From assembly GCF_001053185.1 (NCBI RefSeq), contig NZ_CSTD01000004.1, forward strand, positions 405,124 to 469,123: a DNA stretch of 64,000 bases, given 5' to 3'. The DNA is from Mycobacterium bohemicum DSM 44277 (GTDB lineage Bacteria; Actinomycetota; Actinomycetes; Mycobacteriales; Mycobacteriaceae). Every line of letters begins with the position of its first letter. Position 1 is the stretch's first letter. Shown in pieces: positions 50,825-58,397 of the stretch. The notes beneath the pieces are model-generated. The model searched no databases, was not told where the DNA came from, and worked only from the letters and a program-made list of their open reading frames with translations. The translations under genes were made by a program, and so were the position numbers.

Positions 50825-51943
50825 TCAACGAAGCCCGACGCCGCGGGCCAGCGCCGTCTCGACCATGGTCGCCAGCAGTGTGGGGTAGTCCATGCCGCTG
50901 GCGGCCCACATCCTCGGATACATCGAGATCTTCGTGAACCCGGGCATGGTGTTGACCTCGTTGATCACCGGCCCCTCGTCGGTGAGGAAGAAGTCGACCC
51001 GGGCCAGGCCCTGGCAATCGATGGCCTTGAACGCCCGGATCGCCAATTGCCGCACGGCGTCCGCGATGTCGTCGTCGACCTTGGCGGGCACGTCCAATTC
51101 GGCGGCGTCGTCGAGGTATTTGGTCGCAAAGTCGTAGAACGCATCCTCGCGCCCGCGCACGCCGGCCACCCGGATCTCGCCGACGGTGCTGGCTTCGATT
51201 GTGCCGTCGGGCATTTCGAGCACACCGCATTCCAGTTCGCGACCCGGGATCGCCGCCTCGACGATGACCTTCGGATCGTGGCGGCGCGCGGTGGCGATCG
51301 CGGCCGGCAGCTCGTCCCAGCCCGCGACCCGGCTGACGCCGATCGACGAGCCGCCGCGCGCCGGTTTGACGAACACCGGCAGCCCCAGGCGCTCGCGCTG
51401 CTCGGGTTGCAGCGTCGACTGCGACGGCCGCAGCACCACGTGCGAGCCGACCGGCAGCCCCTCGGCGGCCAGCAGCTTCTTGGTGAACTCCTTGTCCATG
51501 CCGGCGGCGCTGGCCAGCACACCCGCACCGACGTAGGGCACGCCGGCGAGCTCCAGCAACCCCTGGACCGTTCCGTCCTCGCCGTAGGGGCCGTGCAGGA
51601 CCGGGAACACCACGTCGACCGACGCCAGGACCTCGCCGGCACCGTGCCGCAACGACACCAGCTGGCCGCTTCGCCCGGGATCGGCGGGCAGGGCGAGCTC
51701 GGTCCCCGACGCGGCGGACACCTCGGGCAACCGCCGGTCGGTGATCGCCAGCGCGTCCGGGTCGCCGTCGGTGAGCACCCACGAACCCCCGGGCGTGATG
51801 CCCACCGCGATCACCTCGAAGCGCTCCGGGTCGAGATTGCGCAGGATGCCGCCGGCGGACACGCACGAGATGGCGTGCTCGTTGCTGCGGCCACCGAAGA
51901 CGACGGCGACGCGCACCCGGCTCGACCGGTCGCTGGCCTCCAC
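50825..51943 (-). CDS. ddl: D-alanine--D-alanine ligase
   Basis: A 372-residue ATP-grasp ligase that makes the D-Ala-D-Ala dipeptide of peptidoglycan, the target of cycloserine. N-terminal VAVVFGGRSNEHAISCVSAG is at residues 11-30 and FPVLHGPYGEDGTVQG near 117. The ATP loop is VKPARGGSSIGVS near 187 and the metal-binding tail VDFFLTDEGPVINEVNTMPG near 322. It corresponds to Rv2981c (ddlA). The stop is 8 bp from that of the DUF3515 gene. It is 67 bp downstream of gpsA on the same strand. Confidence 0.95.
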   Translation of the reverse strand: MEASDRSSRVRVAVVFGGRSNEHAISCVSAGGILRNLDPERFEVIAVGITPGGSWVLTDGDPDALAITDRRLPEVSAASGTELALPADPGRSGQLVSLRHGAGEVLASVDVVFPVLHGPYGEDGTVQGLLELAGVPYVGAGVLASAAGMDKEFTKKLLAAEGLPVGSHVVLRPSQSTLQPEQRERLGLPVFVKPARGGSSIGVSRVAGWDELPAAIATARRHDPKVIVEAAIPGRELECGVLEMPDGTIEASTVGEIRVAGVRGREDAFYDFATKYLDDAAELDVPAKVDDDIADAVRQLAIRAFKAIDCQGLARVDFFLTDEGPVINEVNTMPGFTKISMYPRMWAASGMDYPTLLATMVETALARGVGLR

Positions 51944-52010
51944 AACCTTCAGAGGCTACCGGTTGTCGGCGCCCGGGGCCGCGCGACGGGCCGTCACCTG
52001 CGGTTTCGGA

Positions 52011-53030
52011 CTATTCGGGCTTGGTCCTGCGGCCCAGCAGCAGGGCCATCGCCTCGTCGACGGACAGCCCCTTGTGGCACACCCGGTGCACGGCGTCGGT
52101 GAGCGGCATCTCGACGTCGTAACTGGACGCCAGGGCCAGCACCGACTCGCAGGACGTCACGCCCTCGACGATGTGGCCCTCCCCGGCCCGCATGGCCGCC
52201 TCCATGGTCACGCCCCGGCCGAGGCTCTCCCCGAAGGACCGGTTGCGCGAGTGCGGCGACGTGCACGTGGCAACCAGGTCGCCGACGCCGGCCAGGCCGG
52301 CCAGCGTCGCGCCCTTGGCGCCGAGCGCAATGCCCAGCCGCATGATCTCGGCCAGCCCGCGGGTGATGATCGCGGCCGCGGTGTTTTCGCCGAGCCCCAC
52401 GCCGGCGGCCATCCCGCACGCCAGCGCGATGACGTTCTTGCACGCGCCGCCGATCTCGGTTCCCACGACGTCGCTGTTGGTGTACGGGCGGAAGTACCCG
52501 CTGTTCAGCATGCGCTGCAGCGCGACCGCGCGTCCGGAGTCACCGCTGGCGATGACGGTGGCGGCGGGCTGGCATTGGGCGATCTCGCTGGCGAGGTTGG
52601 GTCCGGAGATCACCGCGACCTGATCCATGTCCACACCGGTCACCGAGACGATGACCTGGCTCATCCGCATGAGGGTGCCCAACTCGATGCCCTTGGCCAG
52701 GCTCACCAGTGTCGCACCGTCGGCCAACGACGGCGCCCAGCCCTCGAGGTTGGCCCGCAGCGTCTGGGCCGGCACGCCGAGGAGGACCGTCGTGACGCCG
52801 CGCAGCGCCTCGTCGGCGTCGGTGGTGGCGCGAACGCCCGGTGGCAGCATCGTGCCGGGCAGGTAGTCGGGGTTGTAGCGAGTGGTGTTGATCTGCTCGG
52901 CGATATCGGGTCGCCGGGCCCACAACCGCACCTCCGCCTCGGGTCCCATCGCGTCGACGAGCACCTTGGCCAGCGCGGTGCCCCAGGCGCCGGCGCCCAT
53001 CACCGCGACGGCGCCCGATGTGCCGGCCAA
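52011..53030 (-). CDS. gpsA: Glycerol-3-phosphate dehydrogenase [NAD(P)+]
   Basis: A 339-residue enzyme producing sn-glycerol 3-phosphate for phospholipids. The Rossmann motif VMGAGAWGTALAKVL is near residue 9. LLGVPAQTLR, SLAKGIE, SGPNLASEIA and GTEIGGACKNVIALACGM, which includes the catalytic Lys, follow. ATCTSPHSRNRSFGE is in the C-terminal domain. The start is probably the TTG at 53030 (LAGTSGAVAVMGAG), since the upstream frame runs into the hairpin repeat region. It corresponds to Rv2982c (gpdA2). Confidence 0.92.
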   Translation of the reverse strand: MAGTSGAVAVMGAGAWGTALAKVLVDAMGPEAEVRLWARRPDIAEQINTTRYNPDYLPGTMLPPGVRATTDADEALRGVTTVLLGVPAQTLRANLEGWAPSLADGATLVSLAKGIELGTLMRMSQVIVSVTGVDMDQVAVISGPNLASEIAQCQPAATVIASGDSGRAVALQRMLNSGYFRPYTNSDVVGTEIGGACKNVIALACGMAAGVGLGENTAAAIITRGLAEIMRLGIALGAKGATLAGLAGVGDLVATCTSPHSRNRSFGESLGRGVTMEAAMRAGEGHIVEGVTSCESVLALASSYDVEMPLTDAVHRVCHKGLSVDEAMALLLGRRTKPE

Positions 53031-53122
53031 TTCGCCACCCCCAGTCTGTTCTCGCGCCGGATGCCCAGCGGCATGTAGCCGATACACACTAGAACAGGCG
53101 GGGTCTACATTCACGCGGCGCC

Positions 53123-53194
53123 GCGGCGATCGCAAGCGCGGCGCAGCCGGGCGCGGCGGGTCGCCGCCATCAAGCCCGCGGCGATCGCAAGCGC
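53123..53194. repeat. Full and partial hairpin repeat copies abutting truncated fbiD
   Basis: A full 45-bp copy, inverted relative to the 21998 array, lies at 53123-53167 with terminal stem GCGGCGA/TCGCCGC. A second copy starts 55 bp on, at 53178, and breaks off after 17 bp (GCGGCGATCGCAAGCGC). At exactly that point recognizable fbiD coding sequence begins (CTGACCGACCCG). It occupies the gpsA-fbiD divergent gap, where fbiD's promoter and 5' end should be. Confidence 0.78.
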
Positions 53195-53601
53195 TGACCG
53201 ACCCGACGCCCGAGGGCCACCGCGACCCGCTGAACAACGCGATCGCCGTCGCCGAACGGGCACTCGCCGAGTCCTACACGAATCTCGTTGTGCTGCAGGG
53301 AGATTTGCCCGCGCTGCAGAGCCACGAGCTCGCCGGCGCGATCGCCGCGGCGCGCCAGCACCGCCGCAGCTTCGTCGCCGACCGGCTGGCGACGGGGACC
53401 TCCGCGCTGTGCGCGTTCGGGACCGCTCTCGATCCGCAATTCGGGCCGGATTCCGCGGCGCGGCACCGCCGTTCGGGTGCGATCGAGCTGACGGGTACGT
53501 GGCCCGGGCTGCGCTGCGACGTCGACACTCCGGCCGACCTCGCGGCCGCGCGTCGACTCGGGGTCGGACCGGCGACCGCCCGCGCCCTCACGCAGCACTA
53601 G
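53194..53601 (+). pseudogene. fbiD: 5'-truncated fbiD (phosphoenolpyruvate guanylyltransferase of F420 biosynthesis)
   Basis: The frame from 53194 reads LTDPTPEGHRDPLNNAIAVAE, NLVVLQGDLPALQSHELA, RRSFVADRLATGTSALCAFG, RHRRSGAIELTGTWPGLRCDVDTPADL to the stop at 53601. This matches the C-terminal two-thirds of Rv2983/CofC. About the first 80 codons, which carry the nucleotide-binding N-terminus (the KxxAxxKTRL region), are gone and replaced by repeat sequence. The only upstream in-frame start (52882) lies inside antisense gpsA and is not a real N-terminus. The enzyme should be inactive, which would block F420 synthesis unless another copy exists or the assembly is wrong. Confidence 0.85.
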
Positions 53602-53708
53602 GGATCCCGCGCCAGCAAACCTTTCCGAGGGATGAACGGCGTACCAACGGCGCATGGATGTCCCCGGAGCGCTAGCAGCACCAGCCGGTCATACGCCATG
53701 ATCTCAGG

Positions 53709-55883
53709 GTGACAGAAATCGAAGCTCAGGCGCGGGCCGATGAGAACGTGTGGCTTCCGGGCGAGTCGGCCGTGGCGGCGCCACCCGCAGCAACGCCGGC
53801 AGCGAACACCGACCAGCTACCCGAAGACCGCTACCTCAACCGCGAACTCAGCTGGCTTGACTTCAACGCACGAGTTCTGGCATTGGCCGACGACAATTCG
53901 CTGCCGCTTCTCGAGCGCGCCAAGTTTCTCGCCATCTTCGCCTCCAACCTCGACGAGTTCTACATGGTGCGCGTCGCCGGCCTCAAGCGCCGCGACGAGA
54001 TGGGCCTGTCGGTCCGCTCGGCCGACGGCCTGACCCCGCGCGAGCAACTGGCGCTGATCGGCGAACAGACTCAGCGCATCGCGACCCGGCACGCCCGGGT
54101 CTTTCTCGACTTGGTGCGGCCGGCGCTCGCCGAGGAGGGCATCCACATCGTCACGTGGGCCGACCTGGATGGCCGCGAGCAAGAGGAACTGTCGACCTAT
54201 TTCATGGAGCAGGTCTTCCCGGTCCTGACACCGCTCGCGGTCGACCCCGCCCACCCCTTCCCGTTCGTCAGCGGCCTGAGCCTCAACCTTGCCGTGACCG
54301 TGCGCCAACCCGACGACGGCGGTCAGCACTTCGCCCGAGTCAAGGTGCCCAACAACGTGGATCGCTTCGTCGAGCTCCGCGGCCCGGCCACCGGCGACGA
54401 CGCCGAGGGGCAAACGGTCGTGCGGTACTTACCGATGGAGGAGCTCATCGCAGCCTTCCTGCCCGTGCTGTTCCCGGGCATGGAGATCGTCGAGCATCAT
54501 GCGTTCCGCATTACCCGCAACGCCGACATGGAGGTTGAGGAAGACCGCGACGAGGACCTGCTGCAGGCCCTGGAACGCGAACTCGCGCGCAGGCGTTTCG
54601 GTCCGCCGGTGCGGCTGGAGATCGCCGACGACATGACCGAGAGCATGCTGGAGCTGCTGCTGCGCGAACTCGACGTGCATCCCGGCGACGTCATCGAAGT
54701 GCCCGGGCTGCTCGACCTGTCCTCCCTGTGGCAGATCTACGGCCTGGACCGCCCGGCGCTCAAGGACCGGGCGTTCGTCCCGGACACCCACCCGGCCTTC
54801 GCCGACCGGGAAACTCCCAAAAGCATCTTTGCGACGCTGCGCGAAGGCGATGTCCTGGTTCATCATCCGTACGACTCGTTTTCCACCAGCGTGCAACGGT
54901 TCATCGAGCAGGCGGCCGCCGACCCCAACGTTCTGGCGATCAAGCAGACGCTGTACCGCACGTCCGGTGACTCGCCCATCGTGCGGGCGCTCATCCAGGC
55001 CGCCGAGGCCGGCAAGCAGGCGGTGGCGCTCGTCGAGATCAAGGCGCGCTTCGACGAGCAGGCCAACATTCAATGGGCACGCGAACTCGAACGCGCGGGC
55101 GTGCACGTCGTCTACGGGCTCGTCGGCCTCAAGACACACTGCAAGACCTGCCTGGTGGTGCGGCGCGAAGGCTCGGCGATCCGGCGGTACTGCCATATCG
55201 GGACCGGCAACTACAACAGCAAGACCGCACGGTTGTACGAGGACGTCGGACTGCTGACGGCGGCCCCGGAGATCGGCGCCGACCTCACCGACCTATTCAA
55301 TTCGCTGACCGGCTATTCGCGGAAGTTGTCCTACCGCAACCTCTTGGTGGCGCCGTACGGGATTCGCACCGGCATCATCGAACGCGTCGAGCGGGAAGTG
55401 GCCGCGCACCGCGAGCGGGGCGACGGACGCATCCGCCTGAAGATGAACGCCCTCGTCGACGAGCAGGTGATCGACGCGCTGTACCGCGCCTCGCAGGCCG
55501 GCGTGCGTGTCGAGGTGGTCGTGCGAGGGATCTGCGCGCTGCGCCCGGGAACCGAAGGCTTCTCGGAAAACATCTATGTGCGCTCAATTCTCGGCCGATT
55601 CCTCGAACACTCGCGGATCATTCATTTCCGCAACATCGACGAGTTCTGGATCGGCAGCGCCGACATGATGCACCGCAATCTCGACCGGCGCGTCGAAGTG
55701 CTCGCCCAGGTCAAGGACCCTAAGCTCACCGCCCAGTTGAACGACTTGTTCGAATCCGCCCTCGACCCGTCCACGCGCTGTTGGGAACTCGGGCCGGATG
55801 GACAGTGGGTCGCCTCGCCCCAGGAGGGCCACACGGTTCGCGATCACCAGGTTTCACTCATGGAGCGGCACCGCAGTCCTTAA
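53709..55883 (+). CDS. ppk: Polyphosphate kinase 1
   Basis: A 724-residue PPK1 that reversibly polymerises the ATP gamma-phosphate into polyphosphate. The N domain has RYLNRELSWLDFNARVL near residue 42 and FLAIFASNLDEFYMVRVAGLKRR. The head domain and two phospholipase-D-like C domains follow. The histidine of VGLKTHCKTCLVVRREG is the family's phosphoenzyme His, and YCHIGTGNYNSKTARLYED lies downstream. SILGRFLEHSRIIHFRNIDEFWIGSADMMHRNLDRRVEV is near the C-terminus. The GTG at 53709 (VTEIEAQARADENVW) is the best start. It corresponds to Rv2984. Confidence 0.95.
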   Translation: MTEIEAQARADENVWLPGESAVAAPPAATPAANTDQLPEDRYLNRELSWLDFNARVLALADDNSLPLLERAKFLAIFASNLDEFYMVRVAGLKRRDEMGLSVRSADGLTPREQLALIGEQTQRIATRHARVFLDLVRPALAEEGIHIVTWADLDGREQEELSTYFMEQVFPVLTPLAVDPAHPFPFVSGLSLNLAVTVRQPDDGGQHFARVKVPNNVDRFVELRGPATGDDAEGQTVVRYLPMEELIAAFLPVLFPGMEIVEHHAFRITRNADMEVEEDRDEDLLQALERELARRRFGPPVRLEIADDMTESMLELLLRELDVHPGDVIEVPGLLDLSSLWQIYGLDRPALKDRAFVPDTHPAFADRETPKSIFATLREGDVLVHHPYDSFSTSVQRFIEQAAADPNVLAIKQTLYRTSGDSPIVRALIQAAEAGKQAVALVEIKARFDEQANIQWARELERAGVHVVYGLVGLKTHCKTCLVVRREGSAIRRYCHIGTGNYNSKTARLYEDVGLLTAAPEIGADLTDLFNSLTGYSRKLSYRNLLVAPYGIRTGIIERVEREVAAHRERGDGRIRLKMNALVDEQVIDALYRASQAGVRVEVVVRGICALRPGTEGFSENIYVRSILGRFLEHSRIIHFRNIDEFWIGSADMMHRNLDRRVEVLAQVKDPKLTAQLNDLFESALDPSTRCWELGPDGQWVASPQEGHTVRDHQVSLMERHRSP

Positions 55884-55954
55884 CGCCCCAGTGATGATTT
55901 CCCGGCGCGTCCGCCATGGTGCGGCCCCGGCTGAATTGACGTGCAGGAGTTGAG

Positions 55955-56899
55955 GTGCCAATCGAGAAATCGTCCGCCCGGCGTTCGGGAAGCCGGATCG
56001 TCTACGCCGCGGGGGCCGTGCTGTGGCGCCCGGGTGCCGGCGATGCGGCCGACCCGCCGCTCGAGATCGCGGTAATCCACCGTCCCCGCTACGACGACTG
56101 GTCGCTGCCCAAGGGCAAGGTCGACCCCGGGGAGACCGCGCCCGTGGCCGCGGTGCGCGAGGTGCTGGAGGAGACGGGACACCAAGCCACGCTGGGCAGG
56201 CGACTGGACATGATCTCCTATTCGATCGACCAGGGCGTCAAGAAGGTCTACTACTGGGCGGCGCGCAGCGGCGGCGGCGAGTTCACCCCCGGCAAAGAGG
56301 TCGACGAACTCATCTGGCTGCCGGTCCAGGACGCGATGCGCCGGCTCAACTATGCCCAGGATCAAAAGATGTTGCGGCACTTCGCAAAACATCCCGCCGA
56401 CACCCGTACCGTCCTGGTGGTCCGGCACGGAACCGCCGGCCGGAAGGCACGCTTCAAGGGCAACGACGCCGAACGGCCGCTGGACAAGCGAGGGCGCGCA
56501 CAGGCCGAGGCCCTGGTTCCCCAGCTGTTGGCCTTCGGCGCCTCCGACGTCTACGCCGCCGACCGGGTCCGCTGCCACCAGACGGTCCAACCGCTCGCCC
56601 AGGAGTTGGGTGTGACCGTGCACAACGAGATCACGTTGACCGAGGAGGCGTACGCCAAGAATCGCAAACGGGGCCGGCAGCGCGTGCTGAGCATCGCCGA
56701 GCAGGACGGCACCCCGGTGATCTGTACGCAGGGCAAGGTGATTCCCGACTTGATCGAGTGGTGGTGCGGACGCGACGGCGTGCGCCCCGACAGGTCACGC
56801 AACCACAAGGGCAGCACGTGGGTGCTGTCGTTGTCGGGCGGCCGGCTGGTCGCGGCCGACCACATCGGCGGCCCGCTGGCCGCGAACGTGCGCGCCTAG
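55955..56899 (+). CDS. mutT1: MutT1: Nudix hydrolase fused to a histidine phosphatase domain
   Basis: A 314-residue two-domain sanitation enzyme. The Nudix domain (residues ~12-145) has the box GKVDPGETAPVAAVREVLEETG near residue 50. The histidine phosphatase domain (~150-314) starts VLVVRHGTAGRKARF. It hydrolyses 8-oxo-dGTP and related nucleotides. The GTG at 55955 gives a family-like N-terminus (MPIEKSSARRSGSRIVYAAGAVLWRP). It corresponds to Rv2985. A 16-bp hairpin follows the stop. Confidence 0.94.
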   Translation: MPIEKSSARRSGSRIVYAAGAVLWRPGAGDAADPPLEIAVIHRPRYDDWSLPKGKVDPGETAPVAAVREVLEETGHQATLGRRLDMISYSIDQGVKKVYYWAARSGGGEFTPGKEVDELIWLPVQDAMRRLNYAQDQKMLRHFAKHPADTRTVLVVRHGTAGRKARFKGNDAERPLDKRGRAQAEALVPQLLAFGASDVYAADRVRCHQTVQPLAQELGVTVHNEITLTEEAYAKNRKRGRQRVLSIAEQDGTPVICTQGKVIPDLIEWWCGRDGVRPDRSRNHKGSTWVLSLSGGRLVAADHIGGPLAANVRA

Positions 56900-56902
56900 C
56901 AC

Positions 56903-56947
56903 GCGAATACCCTTCGGGGGCACCGCTGCCACCCGAAGGGTATTCGC
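56903..56947. terminator. Bidirectional terminator hairpin between mutT1 and hupB
   Basis: A perfect 16-bp inverted repeat, GCGAATACCCTTCGGG at 56903-56918 and its complement at 56932-56947, with a 13-nt loop. It fills most of the 69-bp gap between two convergent stop codons. It begins 4 bp after the mutT1 stop. There is no long U-tract, as is usual for mycobacterial terminators. Confidence 0.85.
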
Positions 56948-56968
56948 CTGTGAAGCCTGGTCGCTGCC

Positions 56969-57568
56969 CTACTTGCGGCCGCGACGCGCGGTCGCCTTCT
57001 TGGCGGGAGCCTTCTTGGCCGGGGCCTTGGTGGCCGCCTTGCGGACCGGCGCCTTGGTCGCGGCCTTCTTGGCCGGGGCCTTGGTCGCGGCCTTCTTGAC
57101 CGGAGCCTTCTTGGCCGGAGCCTTCTTGGCGGGCGCGGCCTTCTTGACCGGAGCCTTCTTGGCCGGAGCCTTCTTGGCGGGCGCGGCCTTCTTGACCGGA
57201 GCCTTCTTGGCCGGAGCCTTCTTGGCGACCTTCTTGGCAGCACCTGCGCCAACACCACGTTTCACTGCGGGTCCTTCCGCCGGGAGGCGCTGTGCGCCAG
57301 CTACAACCGCTTTGAATTGGGCACCCGGACGGAACGCCGGGACGGATGTCGGCTTCACCTTCACCGTCTCGCCGGTGCGCGGGTTGCGGGCCACGCGCGC
57401 CGCGCGCCGCCGCTGCTCGAAGACACCGAACCCGGTAATCGTGACGCTGTCACCCTTGTGCACCGCGCGCACAATGGTGTCGACGACATTCTCGACGGCG
57501 GCGGTTGCCTGCCGACGGTCCGAGCCCAATTTCTGTGTGAGCACGTCAATGAGCTCTGCTTTGTTCAT
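56969..57568 (-). CDS. hupB: DNA-binding protein HU (HupB) with Lys/Ala/Pro tail
   Basis: A 199-residue nucleoid protein. Residues 1-90 are a canonical HU domain (MNKAELIDVLTQKLGSDRRQATAAVENVVDTIVRAVHKGDSVTITGFGVFEQRRRAARVARNPRTGE). The remaining ~100 residues form a basic H1-like tail of repeated KKAPAKKAPVKKAAPAKKAP units ending TARRGRK. Tail length varies among strains because the DNA is internally repetitive. The ATG at 57568 follows GGAGGG. In mycobacteria HupB compacts the chromosome, is acetylated on the tail and also influences iron metabolism. Confidence 0.95.
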   Translation of the reverse strand: MNKAELIDVLTQKLGSDRRQATAAVENVVDTIVRAVHKGDSVTITGFGVFEQRRRAARVARNPRTGETVKVKPTSVPAFRPGAQFKAVVAGAQRLPAEGPAVKRGVGAGAAKKVAKKAPAKKAPVKKAAPAKKAPAKKAPVKKAAPAKKAPAKKAPVKKAATKAPAKKAATKAPVRKAATKAPAKKAPAKKATARRGRK

Positions 57569-57782
57569 CCAATCCCTCCAAGCTAGTGGTCCCCGTTTTC
57601 GCGAACCGACTAGTGGACACGGTAAACCCTCACCCAGCAAATTTCCAAGAGCCACGCGCAATTTCACGGCGGATAGGCCAAAATTTTCGCAATCCGATTG
57701 CCTCCCTTGACCGGTGGCAAGCCTTGAAAATCGGCCCGGATTAGTTAGGTGATCGAGACGAATTACCGCCCGGATTGGTCCA
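57569..57782 (-). promoter_or_regulatory. hupB upstream region with candidate promoter
   Basis: A 214-bp gap between the leuD stop and hupB start, more AT-rich than its flanks. On the minus strand TTGGAA, 18 bp, TACCGT could be a -35/-10 pair about 50-70 bp upstream of hupB. The element CCACTAG occurs twice (TGTCCACTAGTCGG and GGACCACTAGCTTGG), straddling the likely leader. It could be an autoregulatory site. GGAGGG precedes the ATG. Confidence 0.35.
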
Positions 57783-58379
57783 TTACGAGGCGGGCAAGGT
57801 GCGCGGCTTCCAGTCCGGACGCGCCGCTTCAAATGCCTCGATCTCGTCGAGTTTCCGCAGCGTAAGGCCTATATCGTCGAGGCCTTCGAGCAGCCGCCAC
57901 GCCGTGTGGTCGTCAATCTTGAACGGCAGCACCGTCGTTGCGGCGGTGATATTTCGATCTTGAAGATTGACAGTGATTTCCAGGCCCGGGCTCTGCTCGA
58001 TGAGCTTCCAGAGCAGCTCCACCCCGTCTTGGGAGACTTCGGCGGCCAGGAGCCCGGCCTTGCCGGCGTTGCCGCGAAAGATGTCGCCGAACCGAGACGA
58101 GATAACCACCCGGAACCCGTAGTCCATGAGCGCCCACACGGCGTGCTCGCGCGACGAGCCGGTGCCGAAATCGGGGCCGGCAACCAGAACTGAGCCGCGG
58201 TCAAACGGGCTGAGGTTGAGCACGAATGAGGGATCCGAGCGCCATGTGGCGAACAAGCCGTCCTCAAAACCGGTCCGGGTCACCCGCTTCAAATACACCG
58301 CGGGAATGATCTGGTCGGTATCCACGTTGGAGCGCCGCAGCGGCACGCCTATGCCGGTGTGGGTGCGAAATGGTTCCAT
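57783..58379 (-). CDS. leuD: 3-isopropylmalate dehydratase small subunit
   Basis: A 198-residue LeuD that supplies the swivelling domain of isopropylmalate isomerase in leucine synthesis. N-terminal EPFRTHTGIGVPLRRSNVDTDQIIPAVYLKRVTRTGFEDGLF is followed by LVAGPDFGTGSSREHAVWALMDYGFRVVISSRFGDIFRGNAGKAGLL near residue 70. The RSNVDTDQI and GxGSSREHA motifs are active-site elements. It is 18 bp downstream of leuC in the leuCD operon. It corresponds to Rv2987c. Confidence 0.95.
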   Translation of the reverse strand: MEPFRTHTGIGVPLRRSNVDTDQIIPAVYLKRVTRTGFEDGLFATWRSDPSFVLNLSPFDRGSVLVAGPDFGTGSSREHAVWALMDYGFRVVISSRFGDIFRGNAGKAGLLAAEVSQDGVELLWKLIEQSPGLEITVNLQDRNITAATTVLPFKIDDHTAWRLLEGLDDIGLTLRKLDEIEAFEAARPDWKPRTLPAS

Positions 58380-58397
58380 GCCCGTCCTCGATTCTGC

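Noticed and set aside
52882..53601. A complete 239-residue fbiD starting at 52882
   Set aside because: The first ~100 codons lie antisense to gpsA and inside the hairpin repeat. CofC similarity starts only at about 53194.
57000..57240. CRISPR-like or minisatellite non-coding repeats
   Set aside because: The periodicity is in-frame coding sequence for the Lys/Ala/Pro tail of HupB.
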